From the NCBI GenBank assembly GCA_947383275.1, contig CANDCW010000010.1, forward strand, positions 1 to 50,814: a stretch of 50,814 nt of DNA. Reading direction: 5' to 3'. Below are positions 32,727-40,173 of this stretch, piece after piece. A program made the position numbers and the translations under genes. Position 1 is the stretch's first letter, and each line of letters starts with the position of its first letter. The stretch comes from an uncultured Bacillota bacterium. Its GTDB lineage: Bacteria; Bacillota; Clostridia; Oscillospirales; Oscillospiraceae. A model generated the notes under the pieces. It searched no databases and was not told where the DNA came from. It saw only the letters and a list, made by a program, of their open reading frames with translations.

Positions 32727-33212
32727 CTATATGAAATCAGGCGCACTCATTCCAGGTGCATCCCAGGGATTGGCAGGACTGTAATCACCGCCTGTGCTGG
32801 ACGGAGCTGTGGGGTTATCCGAATCTTCACCTATGGCTTCTCTGTACTGCTCCATATCCAGCCCAAAGTATTCAGCCTCGGTTTCCGACAATTCGGCCAC
32901 ATCAGCTATGTAGCGGTAGGCTTCTTCCTCACCGTCCTCGATCAGCCCATCTTTCAGAACCGTGGCGATCTCACTCATTCTGGCCCAGGGAATATGCTTT
33001 TCGTTGGTGCGCATCAGGTAGTAGTCCAACGCCTGGAAAAGAGCCTCAGCTTTCGTCAGTCCTGAGAGCTTATCGAAATCGTAGTAGCAGCACGTCCAGT
33101 CCCAGCTTCCGGCTTCCCTGTCTAGGCCGCTCACAACGGCATACTGCGTCATGCTCTCCCCCCGCAGAATAAGAGCATACTGTCCGTTTTCTTCAATAAG
33201 TGTGTATGTCAT
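32727..33212 (-). CDS. Unknown acidic protein (161 aa)
   Basis: Soluble acidic protein with an N-terminal YTLIEENGQYALIL beta-type opening and a helical middle (LSGLTKAEALFQALDYYLMR). A DGEEEAYRYIADVAELSETE segment follows, then a Gly/Pro-rich, disordered tail. The start is ATG 33212 behind GGGAGG. It is the third gene of a leftward run with DUF262. I do not recognise a family; similar proteins seem confined to mobile regions. It has no catalytic motif I can name. Confidence 0.7.
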   Translation of the reverse strand: MTYTLIEENGQYALILRGESMTQYAVVSGLDREAGSWDWTCCYYDFDKLSGLTKAEALFQALDYYLMRTNEKHIPWARMSEIATVLKDGLIEDGEEEAYRYIADVAELSETEAEYFGLDMEQYREAIGEDSDNPTAPSSTGGDYSPANPWDAPGMSAPDFI

Positions 33213-33227
33213 TGCGAATCCTCCCTC

Positions 33228-33644
33228 TTACCAGACATCCCGGCACGGCGTAAAGATGAAGTCAATACCCCTCACCGGGTCATCCGGTTCCCCATCAAAG
33301 TCGTTCTGATATTTGGTGCAGATATTTGGCTCCCAGTCTTTCCGAGGGTCAACATCGACATACAGGTTCCCATCAGGCCCTTTGTAGACAGGACGATCCC
33401 AACTGTCCCGGCCTTGGAGGATCAGAAACATTTGGTGACAGCTATGCGGGAGATACCCCACACCAACGGCATCTTGCAGATTTCCGGTCAGATTGCCATA
33501 AACGCTATCCCCGTTTGGTGTCAGTAGTTCCCGAGCCTCGTTATCTCGCACGGGCCAATAGGTAGCAGGAGAGGCCCAGCAAACCGCTGAGCCTCCCATG
33601 GTATGGATACGGACAATTTTTGCGCCGCAATGCTTACACCGCAT
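33228..33644 (-). CDS. Unknown protein with N-terminal Cys-pair (138 aa)
   Basis: Begins MRCKHCGAKIVRIHT, a zinc-ribbon-like CxxC near the start, with further Cys and His residues later (SCHQMF, NICTK, TPCRDVW). The start is ATG 33644 because GGAGG lies 6 bases upstream, and the gene overlaps the end of the DUF262 gene by 11 bases, implying coupling. Family unknown; metal binding is plausible. It is the middle gene of the DUF262 set. Confidence 0.7.
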   Translation of the reverse strand: MRCKHCGAKIVRIHTMGGSAVCWASPATYWPVRDNEARELLTPNGDSVYGNLTGNLQDAVGVGYLPHSCHQMFLILQGRDSWDRPVYKGPDGNLYVDVDPRKDWEPNICTKYQNDFDGEPDDPVRGIDFIFTPCRDVW

Positions 33645-34704
33645 AATTTTCCTCCTCGAATTGTTCTGAATCGTCCGCATTATCAGGATCAGTTTCTTCC
33701 GGGTCAGGTTCCTCTGATTCGCTGGTTGCGGGGAGCAAAGACCACATAGTATCCCGCCGTGTCTGCACAGAAGTAGGCTTTGCGCTGCCAGCAGATACCG
33801 TATGATTGTACTCCGACGATATGGAAGGATGGCCGCTGAAGAACTCGGTCAAGGTACGGTTGATTTCGTCCTGGCTCACATCATTCTCGACTGCCAGACA
33901 GCAGTAATAGGCACAACTGATGAAATGCGTTCTGCCCTTAATGGTGCGGAGGACTTTGTTGTTGACATCAATCAGGCTCTTGGCGAACGTCATATAGGCA
34001 TCCAGCCCTGAGTTAATCGTGTCCAGCACTTCACTGTTGACCTCGACCTTGCTGGCCCACTCCCGAAAGGGTTTGGTGGAGAAATCGGGATATTCCTCAG
34101 TGATAAGCTGGTAAAGCTGCATGGCAATCATCTCGTCCGTAAAACGCTTTCTGCCAGCCTCCGAAACCACAAATTGAATTGCGTTGTGCTTGGCAAGCTG
34201 CTGAAAAATCGTCAAGCTGGGGACATTGGCACGGGTCAGCTCGATTGCCGACAGGGGTTTACCGTTGTTCAGCCTACGGAAAAACTCTCGGATTTCCTGC
34301 TCTGTCATATCTGCATAGTAATAGATGGTCAGGTTATAGTCCTTGATCTTGTCCTGAACCCACTCCGGTAATTGGGAAAAATACATTCCGCTGATGTCCT
34401 CCATGCTCCCGTTTTCGTCCATAACGGGAGGGGTATCAGAAGACAGCGGAAATTCATCATGGAGAAATTCGCTGATGGCGTTTGACCGCTGCTTTCCGTC
34501 CAGGCTGTCATAAACGCCGTTCTCGTCACGGGTAAAGTACATTGCGGGGATCGCATAGCCATAGATCATGCTGTGGATCAGGAGGGACTTTTTCTCAATG
34601 TCCCACACAAGATTGCGCTGCACGGCGTTGTCATAGTTTACCTTGCCCTTCTCCATTTGATTTGAAAGGGCTTTAGCGGTCCAGTTGATATTGAATCGTT
34701 GCAT
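33634..34704 (-). CDS. DUF262 domain protein (GmrSD/ParB-like fold)
   Basis: 356-aa protein whose N-terminal half is a DUF262 domain. It has QRNLVWDIEKKSLLIHSMI and the nucleotide-handling SLDGKQRSNAI motif (DGQQR-type, about residues 66-76 from ATG 34704), then FFRRLNNGKPLSAIELTRA. DUF262 occurs in modification-dependent restriction enzymes (GmrS) and in other anti-phage proteins. The C-terminal DUF1524 nuclease of GmrD is not visible here; the end is acidic and disordered. It is followed by two small unknown genes, the first overlapping it by 11 bases. A defence role is a reasonable guess, not shown. Confidence 0.82.
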   Translation of the reverse strand: MQRFNINWTAKALSNQMEKGKVNYDNAVQRNLVWDIEKKSLLIHSMIYGYAIPAMYFTRDENGVYDSLDGKQRSNAISEFLHDEFPLSSDTPPVMDENGSMEDISGMYFSQLPEWVQDKIKDYNLTIYYYADMTEQEIREFFRRLNNGKPLSAIELTRANVPSLTIFQQLAKHNAIQFVVSEAGRKRFTDEMIAMQLYQLITEEYPDFSTKPFREWASKVEVNSEVLDTINSGLDAYMTFAKSLIDVNNKVLRTIKGRTHFISCAYYCCLAVENDVSQDEINRTLTEFFSGHPSISSEYNHTVSAGSAKPTSVQTRRDTMWSLLPATSESEEPDPEETDPDNADDSEQFEEENYAV

Positions 34705-34756
34705 ATCGTCACATCTCCTCATTTTACATAGCAAATCCGCTTGGAATGTTAATTTA

Positions 34757-34802
34757 GAAACAAAACGCCCCAGAATCAAGTGATTCTGGGGCGTTTTGTT
34801 TT
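34757..34802. terminator. Strong hairpin terminator
   Basis: Near-perfect 20-bp stem ending ...CGCCCCAGAATC / GATTCTGGGGCG... with AAACAAAA/TTTTGTTT at its base. It lies between the leftward gene at 34946 and the DUF262 gene. The 140 bases beyond it (34803-34945) hold nothing I can support. Confidence 0.85.
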
Positions 34803-34945
34803 CAGAAAATCAGACCAACAAACGGTTGCCTTGAGACAGTCCACTTGAGCGGAAATCAAGTTTAGTAGCTACTGTGCAAATCAGAAACCTACAGCTACCA
34901 CATTCCCGCAGCGTTTGCCAAGAACAGGCCCAAGTTCTATATCTG

Positions 34946-35272
34946 TTAGGACAAATCAGCAGCACTTATAAACCCGTTTTCTTCCATATATTCCAATTCT
35001 GCCTGATAAAGCTTTTCTACAAGCGCTCTATCTAATCCTTTGTGTTCAACCACATAGTCTTCAACAGCTTGAGCTTCGACTACAATATTAGCCCCCTCCT
35101 CAACTGTGAGGAATGGCATTCCATCTTCGTGACTATACCCACTGATACCGATTGAGGCAAGATACTCATCTTCACCAACGAGGTACATATCCGCATCTTC
35201 AACAGTGCATCCACACTTCTCTACTAGATACTCAGCGACCGTATCCAAATCGAATACCAATTCGTTTTCCAT
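34946..35272 (-). CDS. Unknown acidic protein (108 aa)
   Basis: Begins MENELVFDLDTVAEYLVEKC and continues with a DADMYLVGEDEYLASIGI segment and a helical C-terminus. The start is ATG 35272, with GGAGG 6 bases before. Family unknown; no membrane segment. Its codon use is more AT-rich than the host flanks. It is an isolated leftward gene before a strong terminator. Confidence 0.65.
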   Translation of the reverse strand: MENELVFDLDTVAEYLVEKCGCTVEDADMYLVGEDEYLASIGISGYSHEDGMPFLTVEEGANIVVEAQAVEDYVVEHKGLDRALVEKLYQAELEYMEENGFISAADLS

Positions 35273-35407
35273 AACTGACCTCCGCATAAGTTAAATAATG
35301 TTTGTTGCTGTCTCTATAATAAGGCATTTCTCATACTTATGCAAGTGAAAATTACAGATGGTGGACATATTTGGTACGCAAGGCTGTAATGTAGACACGG
35401 TATTGTA

Positions 35408-35713
35408 TTAGTTCACCTCGAACTTTCCACGCAGCCAGCGGATGGCCTGACGCTTGCGGGAAAATTCCTCCGTCCATGCGTCCCCGGTAGAGTTGTCTAC
35501 CGCCACCCAGTTACGTCCTTCTTTTGTAAGGAATCGTCCACAGGGGATACGCTCGTCTATGACTTTTCCGAGATATTCCGGACTGACGCGCTTGATTGTG
35601 ATCCGATTCTTAAACAAGATCATTTGTCTCATCTCTGATTCAAATATCGGGGCTAGTTCATATAGCGGTCCCTCTAAGCGGCGTCCCTTATCAGTTGACG
35701 CATTTTCTGTCAT
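35408..35713 (-). CDS. Unknown basic protein (101 aa)
   Basis: Begins MTENASTDKGRRLEG and ends QAIRWLRGKFEVN. The middle is beta-rich (MILFKNRITIKRVSPEYLGK, GRNWVAVDNSTGDAWTEEF), which suggests a small folded domain. The start at 35713 overlaps the end of the upstream gene by 23 bases; the ribosome site is weak (AAGAAAAG), so the start is uncertain. Function unknown. Similar short proteins follow recombination blocks in clostridial elements, in my recollection. Confidence 0.6.
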   Translation of the reverse strand: MTENASTDKGRRLEGPLYELAPIFESEMRQMILFKNRITIKRVSPEYLGKVIDERIPCGRFLTKEGRNWVAVDNSTGDAWTEEFSRKRQAIRWLRGKFEVN

Positions 35714-36227
35714 AAACAATTTCTTTTCTTGTAGCGTTATCCCGAACAACAACTTTCTGGAATTTTTCAAGAAGTTCGTCCTTCTTTTTCAGAGCATCTT
35801 CCATCGTGTGGCACGAATAACCCCAGTTGGCGTTTTCTCCAGAATCATCAACAGGATAGACATTAGCACCTTCCCAAGTAAAATCATCCAGGTTAGCGTT
35901 GATGTACCGAGTGGACTCGATCATAAAGTCCGCCAGAAGTGCCGCCATGGTGTGCATATCCTGATCGCTGGTTCCAAGCGTTTTGAAGGTTCCAAGGTCT
36001 TTGAAACAGGTTGCTTTGCCCTCGCAACATTCAAGAGTGAGATCCAAATAGATTCCCTCACTCCCGCCATAATCCAGATTATTCCTCACATCGAACGCAT
36101 AATTGGTGATCGGTTTCGGCTGGATGGGGCCAAGATGATAGTCTAAAATGTCAGGTAATTTACCTTTTTCTTTCAAAAGAGAACAAATTTTCTCAAACAG
36201 TTCTCCGGTAGTCATCGGTCGTTCCAT
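35691..36227 (-). CDS. Unknown protein (178 aa)
   Basis: Soluble, mildly acidic protein beginning MERPMTTGELFEKICSLLKE, with a central beta-type stretch (GIYLDLTLECCEGKATCFKD) and a helical C-terminal part (TMEDALKKKDELLEKFQKVV). AAGGAG lies 8 bases before ATG 36227. It is the first gene after a hairpin that ends the YqaJ block, so it may be expressed by readthrough or from its own promoter. No family recognised. Confidence 0.65.
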   Translation of the reverse strand: MERPMTTGELFEKICSLLKEKGKLPDILDYHLGPIQPKPITNYAFDVRNNLDYGGSEGIYLDLTLECCEGKATCFKDLGTFKTLGTSDQDMHTMAALLADFMIESTRYINANLDDFTWEGANVYPVDDSGENANWGYSCHTMEDALKKKDELLEKFQKVVVRDNATRKEIVYDRKCVN

Positions 36228-36248
36228 GAAGACATCTCCTTGATTTCA

Positions 36249-36284
36249 TAAAGGCCGACCAAGGTTGCACCTTGGCCGGCCTTT
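36249..36284 (-). terminator. Hairpin terminator after the 257-aa gene
   Basis: Stem AAGGCCG(A)CCAAGG / CCTTGGCCGGCCTT; on the minus strand CTTTATG follows. A partial T-run, so termination may be incomplete. Confidence 0.6.
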
Positions 36285-36293
36285 GCATCTGCC

Positions 36294-37067
36294 TTAGCCA
36301 GCTTCCGCCAGCTCCGGCACAAGCTGGGTAGCGTTCACGATCTCCATAAACTGCTGCCCGAACACTTTCGCCTGAGCCGCTTCCTCCGGGCTGAGCGTCC
36401 CCACCGCCTCGAAGTTGAACAGGGCGTAGGGTTTACCCTGCTTGCTGGTGGCCTTCTCCAGCGTGATTTTCGTGACCACGCTGCTGATCGGTGTCAGGGT
36501 ACTCAAAAGGCGGGTGGAGTATTTCAGAAACCGGGGCTTGCTGGTGACAGGAACTCGCACCAGGAGCGGAATGATGTTGTTGGGGCGCAGCAGGAACAGC
36601 AAAACGGATTCCTTACAGGCTTTGGCGTTGCTCTCGCCATCCTTGGAACCGAACGTGTTGAACGGACAGTGCGCACAGGCTTTTCCGTCCTCGGAAATGA
36701 TGCTGTTCTGACTCAGGCAGACAGGCGGCGTACCCTCCACAGGATCAGGGGTATCCCAATAGGCCCGAGGGGTGGTGTAGTCCAGGACGATACCCATCAG
36801 CTCCTTTGCGGGTTCATCCCCCGACAGTCCCGGAACGGAGAACACCGTGGAGCCGCCAGAGGGCGACTTCACGATGTCAAACAGATCCAGCGACAAGGGC
36901 TGGCTTTTCAGATTGGCCCGGATGATGTCAAGGGCATTGTTGGTCAGGGCCAGATAGGTGGATTCCAGCGGGGCCGGAGAGGTATCAGGAGTAACAATGG
37001 ATACCGGGGGCTGCTGCAATTCCTGCACTTTGCCGCTCATGCGGGCTTTGAGTTTTGCGTTGTCCAT
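36294..37067 (-). CDS. Recombination-block protein with CxxC motif (257 aa), unknown
   Basis: 257-aa protein. Its most telling feature is a Cys cluster (ACAHCPFNTFGS, about residues 131-142, with a nearby KACKESVLLF), flanked by VPGLSGDEPAKELMGIVLDY and VTSKPRFLKYSTRLLS. It ends 13 bases upstream of the YqaJ exonuclease start-side neighbour and shares its operon. In phage and ICE recombination cassettes the partner of a YqaJ/lambda-exo nuclease is usually an annealing or single-strand-binding protein, so such a role is plausible. The sequence does not match RecT or Erf that I can see. Confidence 0.7.
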   Translation of the reverse strand: MDNAKLKARMSGKVQELQQPPVSIVTPDTSPAPLESTYLALTNNALDIIRANLKSQPLSLDLFDIVKSPSGGSTVFSVPGLSGDEPAKELMGIVLDYTTPRAYWDTPDPVEGTPPVCLSQNSIISEDGKACAHCPFNTFGSKDGESNAKACKESVLLFLLRPNNIIPLLVRVPVTSKPRFLKYSTRLLSTLTPISSVVTKITLEKATSKQGKPYALFNFEAVGTLSPEEAAQAKVFGQQFMEIVNATQLVPELAEAG

Positions 37068-37080
37068 GATTGACCTCCAT

Positions 37081-38022
37081 TCAGCTTACCGCCTTGATGG
37101 TGAAGCGGCGGTACGATGTCTTGTTGGTATACTTCTTGCAGAGTGCCGGATGCTCCGCTTTCAGCGTCTTGCTGTCCAACCGCTCCTGGGCTACGCTTTT
37201 CCAGGTGATGACACGACCCGCAGTAGTACCAACTTCATTGTCGCCCAGCATCTCCTTCAACAGATTTTCGGCTTTCTGCTTGCGCTCGGTGACGGCCTCC
37301 AACTCTGCACAGGCTTCATCATACTGGGCCAACAGATCAGCGGCGGTGTCAGGCAAAGTGATGTGGGACGTGGGTTTGCTCGTGGGGAATCGCTCAGAAA
37401 GGAACTTAGCTGCCGCATCAGAACCATCCAGCGGCGGAGGGGTGCAATCCTGCACATGGTTCCAGAAGGCCGATTCCAGCTCAATGAGCATAGAAATCAA
37501 TTCCTCGTCGCGTTCCACGAACTTCCAGCGGAAGGTATTGCCGCCGATCAGGACAGCGATGTATGCCCCAGCGTAGCCAGTAACCGCCATGTAGTGTTGA
37601 ATTTGCAACTGGTATTCGTCCGGGATGGTATCCTCCCACTCACCAGCCTTGTACGCCGATGCAGTCTTGGCCTCGAAGATGCAGGCACCGACATCCGGGA
37701 CTTCACACACGCCGTCCAGATTGGCAAGCATGAACGGGTGTTCCTCACTCTGGAGGATCACATCAGGCTTTGTGACCTCGATCCCGGTACGCCTGGTGAA
37801 CTCGGCCCGGACAATGGACTCCAACTGCGTTCCCCAATAGGCAGCTTCTCCGGCCTCCTGGGGCGGGAGCTGGTCCGTCTTATCCAGCCACAGCTCCACA
37901 GGGGACTTGTACTTGTTGATGCCGCACACGACCGAAGCATCCGAGCCGCCGATACCCAGCTTGCGGTGCTCCAGCCAGTCCTCATAGGACATATTTTCGG
38001 TTGACGCTAAAACGACTGCCAT
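37081..38022 (-). CDS. YqaJ-family (lambda-exonuclease-like) viral recombinase
   Basis: 313-aa PD-(D/E)XK nuclease of the YqaJ type. It has GIGGSDASVVCGINKYKSPV near the N-terminus, the catalytic Asp in ANLDGVCEV, the E-x-K motif in FEAKTAS and QIQHYMAVTG downstream. A coiled-coil C-terminal part (about 235-270) follows. Such enzymes resect double-stranded ends for homology-driven recombination in phages and ICEs. Its downstream operon partner (36294-37067) would be the annealing or binding protein. The ATG at 38022 follows GGGAGGATGATA. Confidence 0.9.
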   Translation of the reverse strand: MAVVLASTENMSYEDWLEHRKLGIGGSDASVVCGINKYKSPVELWLDKTDQLPPQEAGEAAYWGTQLESIVRAEFTRRTGIEVTKPDVILQSEEHPFMLANLDGVCEVPDVGACIFEAKTASAYKAGEWEDTIPDEYQLQIQHYMAVTGYAGAYIAVLIGGNTFRWKFVERDEELISMLIELESAFWNHVQDCTPPPLDGSDAAAKFLSERFPTSKPTSHITLPDTAADLLAQYDEACAELEAVTERKQKAENLLKEMLGDNEVGTTAGRVITWKSVAQERLDSKTLKAEHPALCKKYTNKTSYRRFTIKAVS

Positions 38023-38057
38023 TCTTTATCATCCTCCCTTAATAGTAACAGGCGTGA

Positions 38058-38408
38058 TCACGCCACAGAAAAGGCATAGTTATCCTCAGAAAGCGCATCC
38101 AAAGACAGAATATCATTCCATCTGGAATTGTACGGAAGGCCCGTGATTCCCGTCCGTTTGAGGGGCGTTTTGCAGTTCAGCAGTTCGTACTTGAGCTGAG
38201 AATAGATGTGGGCATGGAGTGTTCCCTTGTCAGGGTCGTAGTTCTCGACACAGCGGATCAGCCGAATCGCTAAATCCTGGTACACATCATCGTAGTCCAG
38301 GTGGGCGGCGATCATCAGCGACCAGTTGCGGCGAATCACCTTGTCGATCATAGGAAGATTCTCTTCCACAATGCGGTTACGCTCCGCAATCGAATAGTTG
38401 TTTTTCAT
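38058..38408 (-). CDS. Sigma-70 region-2-like protein without region 4
   Basis: 116-aa protein. The first 80 residues look like sigma region 2 (RNRIVEENLPMIDKVIRRNW, then YDDVYQDLAIRLIRCVENYD and DPDKGTLHAHIYSQLKYELL). A region 4 DNA-binding domain for the -35 element is missing; the C-terminus is short and unrelated. Such short proteins are frequent in clostridial ICEs near YqaJ and DUF932 genes. It could be a truncated regulator or a working element-specific factor. It overlaps the next upstream gene by 4 bases. Confidence 0.72.
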   Translation of the reverse strand: MKNNYSIAERNRIVEENLPMIDKVIRRNWSLMIAAHLDYDDVYQDLAIRLIRCVENYDPDKGTLHAHIYSQLKYELLNCKTPLKRTGITGLPYNSRWNDILSLDALSEDNYAFSVA

Positions 38409-38611
38409 GAGGCTTTCCCTTCCTCTCTCGGAGTCCAGAAGCGGCAGTAATCATGGCTGCGATCCTCCATGAACATTTCGCTGGTGTACTCCGGTGAGTT
38501 GTATTCCGGGCATTTACAATGCTGCCGGGGCTTGTGAAACAGGCGCAGCGGTTTCCGATTCTTAGGTCGGTAGGAATAGGCGCAGGTGTCACAGTGTTTC
38601 TCCAAATCCAT
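38405..38611 (-). CDS. Small cysteine-rich protein (68 aa)
   Basis: Has CDTCAYSYRP, then HCKCPEY and YCRFW, a pattern that suggests a zinc-binding fold. The start is unclear. ATG 38611 lies only one base from GGAGG, whereas TTG 38605 has ideal spacing. It overlaps the sigma-like gene by 4 bases. A hairpin terminator lies just upstream, so this gene begins a new transcript or depends on readthrough. Confidence 0.6.
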   Translation of the reverse strand: MDLEKHCDTCAYSYRPKNRKPLRLFHKPRQHCKCPEYNSPEYTSEMFMEDRSHDYCRFWTPREEGKAS

Positions 38612-38626
38612 CCCTCCAGAACGCAG

Positions 38627-38661
38627 AAAAGGGCCAGGAGGACGAACCTCCCAGCCCTTTT
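38627..38661 (-). terminator. Terminator after the DUF932 gene
   Basis: Stem AAAAGGGCTGGGAGG / CCTCCTGGCCCTTTT on the minus strand, with a TTCG-type loop and a T-rich end. Confidence 0.7.
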
Positions 38662-38684
38662 CAAAGTTTTGATGATAAAGTGCT

Positions 38685-39617
38685 TTACGCCGCCGTGACC
38701 AGCTCGTAGGCTCTGTCAATCAGAGGATTGCCCTCAATGGTCTTGGCAAACATATTCTCCTGATAGTTGGCCGTGTTGCGCAGCGGCTTGGCGTGAGTGG
38801 CGAAATCGGACACGGCATTAACGAAGCGGTAGGCGTTCTTGCCAACGTGCCGCAAATCGGGGGCATCGAAATACCGGGCTTTCATATCCTCCCGGATGCG
38901 GGTAATGTTCTTGCGGTGAATGTCGGTGGGCTGCTCATCCATGGGCAGAAGCAGGTCGATGTACTCCAAGACCTTCTGATCGGACAGCTTGATCTTGGAC
39001 AGGCGGGAGAACTCCATCCCCAGCCGCCCCATATACTTCTCAGCCAGAAGCAGGGTGTTGTGGGCCTCGTCCATCTTTGCCGCCAAATCGCCGATATGGA
39101 TTGTAGACCAGCAACGCTTTGCCGTGGACATGGCAAGGTTCAAAGTGTTCTGACAGACTACCCGGATCGGTGTCATAGCAACCTTGATAGAGCCGCTGCC
39201 GTCGTGGGAACTGCTGAATACCAGATAGGGGTCGATCTGATCGCCCTCGATGATGTACTTGTCGGGCAGCTTCGCCAGAATCCAGATCTTCTTGCCATCC
39301 TGCAAAGAGCCAGCGGTTTCATACCGCACACCCTCGCCCAGCAGAGCATCGGTGAACGCAAAGGCTTCGGAGTTCTGGACAACACGGTAGCGGTCCGTAA
39401 CCACGCCGAGAACGCGATTGTCAGTGTCCCGGATGTTGGCCTTGTAGCCAGGGACGGGGGTGCCAGAGGTGGTCATAATGGGCTTCTGGAGTACATTCCA
39501 GTTCAGCCCCGACATCACCAGGGCATCCTCGGAGTTCAGCGCGGATTCGACACGGACACCAAGGCCGTGCCAGGGGGCTTCGCGGACATAGAACATGGTT
39601 TCAACATTGGCGGGCAT
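38685..39617 (-). CDS. DUF932 domain protein (phage/plasmid-like)
   Basis: 310-aa DUF932 protein, a family spread through phages, plasmids and ICEs. Recognised by the opening ETMFYVREAPWHGLGVRVE, the DTDNRVLGVVTDRYRVVQNS segment and FSSSHDGSGSIKVAMTPIRVVCQNTL. Its function is unknown, possibly linked to DNA recombination or host takeover. It is the last gene of a leftward run that begins with three tiny genes (27, 44 and 61 aa). It has normal length and no damage. Confidence 0.88.
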   Translation of the reverse strand: MPANVETMFYVREAPWHGLGVRVESALNSEDALVMSGLNWNVLQKPIMTTSGTPVPGYKANIRDTDNRVLGVVTDRYRVVQNSEAFAFTDALLGEGVRYETAGSLQDGKKIWILAKLPDKYIIEGDQIDPYLVFSSSHDGSGSIKVAMTPIRVVCQNTLNLAMSTAKRCWSTIHIGDLAAKMDEAHNTLLLAEKYMGRLGMEFSRLSKIKLSDQKVLEYIDLLLPMDEQPTDIHRKNITRIREDMKARYFDAPDLRHVGKNAYRFVNAVSDFATHAKPLRNTANYQENMFAKTIEGNPLIDRAYELVTAA

Positions 39618-39620
39618 TTC

Positions 39621-39806
39621 TTATTCCTCACTTTCAAAAGATTTTTCGTAGCGTTCGTAACATTTGCGGCACATAGATTCTTCGCAGTCAGGATCGTACT
39701 TGGAATAGTAGGCTTCACTGCTACGCAGAGGCTTACCGCACCGGATACAATAGGTGTCGTACTGCTCGGAGCCGTCACCGTTTGGCTCTCGTTCACTCGC
39801 CGTCAT
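39621..39806 (-). CDS. Small zinc-ribbon protein (61 aa)
   Basis: Two Cys pairs, CIRCGKPL and CEESMCRKC, spaced as in zinc ribbons, with acidic ends. The start is ATG 39806; the gene overlaps the preceding 44-aa gene by 14 bases and lies 3 bases before DUF932. Probably DNA- or protein-binding; function unknown. Confidence 0.65.
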   Translation of the reverse strand: MTASEREPNGDGSEQYDTYCIRCGKPLRSSEAYYSKYDPDCEESMCRKCYERYEKSFESEE

Positions 39807-39927
39807 CAGAAGCGTTCTCCCCCTGGAGCAGCAGATCAATAACCGCACACAAAGCTGTGGCAGCGGCAGCTAAAACAACAGCCCAGATACCTTTGCCGTC
39901 AATAGGCGGTTTCTCGTTAGAAATCAT
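39793..39927 (-). CDS. Small single-span membrane peptide (44 aa)
   Basis: Reads MISNEKPPIDGKGIWAVVLA, followed by AAATALCAVIDLLLQ and an acidic tail. It has one transmembrane helix of about 20 residues. GGAGGGG precedes the ATG. Overlaps the 61-aa gene. Function unknown; holin-like or membrane-signalling roles are possible. Confidence 0.6.
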   Translation of the reverse strand: MISNEKPPIDGKGIWAVVLAAAATALCAVIDLLLQGENASDDGE

Positions 39928-39944
39928 TCCACCCCTCCTTTCTT

Positions 39945-40028
39945 TCAGGCCATAGCGTGGCGGGAAACCAGTCCTGCTACCAGTCCCCATAAAATACTGC
40001 GGATTGCGGTCAAAATCTTGCGAATCAT
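39945..40028 (-). CDS. Tiny amphipathic membrane peptide (27 aa)
   Basis: Reads MIRKILTAIRSILWGLVAGL, then VSRHAMA. A good GGAGG site stands 8 bases ahead of the ATG. It has a basic amphipathic N-terminus and a hydrophobic middle, like small toxin or membrane-active peptides. It heads the DUF932 run, 17 bases before the 44-aa gene. Statistical support is limited by size, so this is a good candidate rather than a certainty. Confidence 0.5.
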   Translation of the reverse strand: MIRKILTAIRSILWGLVAGLVSRHAMA

Positions 40029-40086
40029 GGTTATTTCCTCCCCATTTTGAATAAAAGTCGGCTGTCGCACTTCTGAAATACAGAAT

Positions 40087-40129
40087 AAGGCCCTGCTCCC
40101 TTATAGATACAAATTGGGAGCAGGGCCTT
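40087..40129. terminator. Bidirectional hairpin terminator
   Basis: Perfect 14-bp arms AAGGCCCTGCTCCC (40087-40100) and GGGAGCAGGGCCTT (40116-40129). It lies just after the leftward 654-aa gene. Confidence 0.8.
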
Positions 40130-40173
40130 ATTTCCTATAAATAATAAACTAATAATTTGGCACGATTGTACAG

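Noticed and set aside
36958..38004. 348-codon plus-strand frame opposite the YqaJ gene
   Set aside because: Antisense shadow; YqaJ has clear catalytic motifs on the other strand.
38793..39842. 349-codon plus-strand frame opposite DUF932
   Set aside because: Antisense shadow; DUF932 matches its family on the minus strand.
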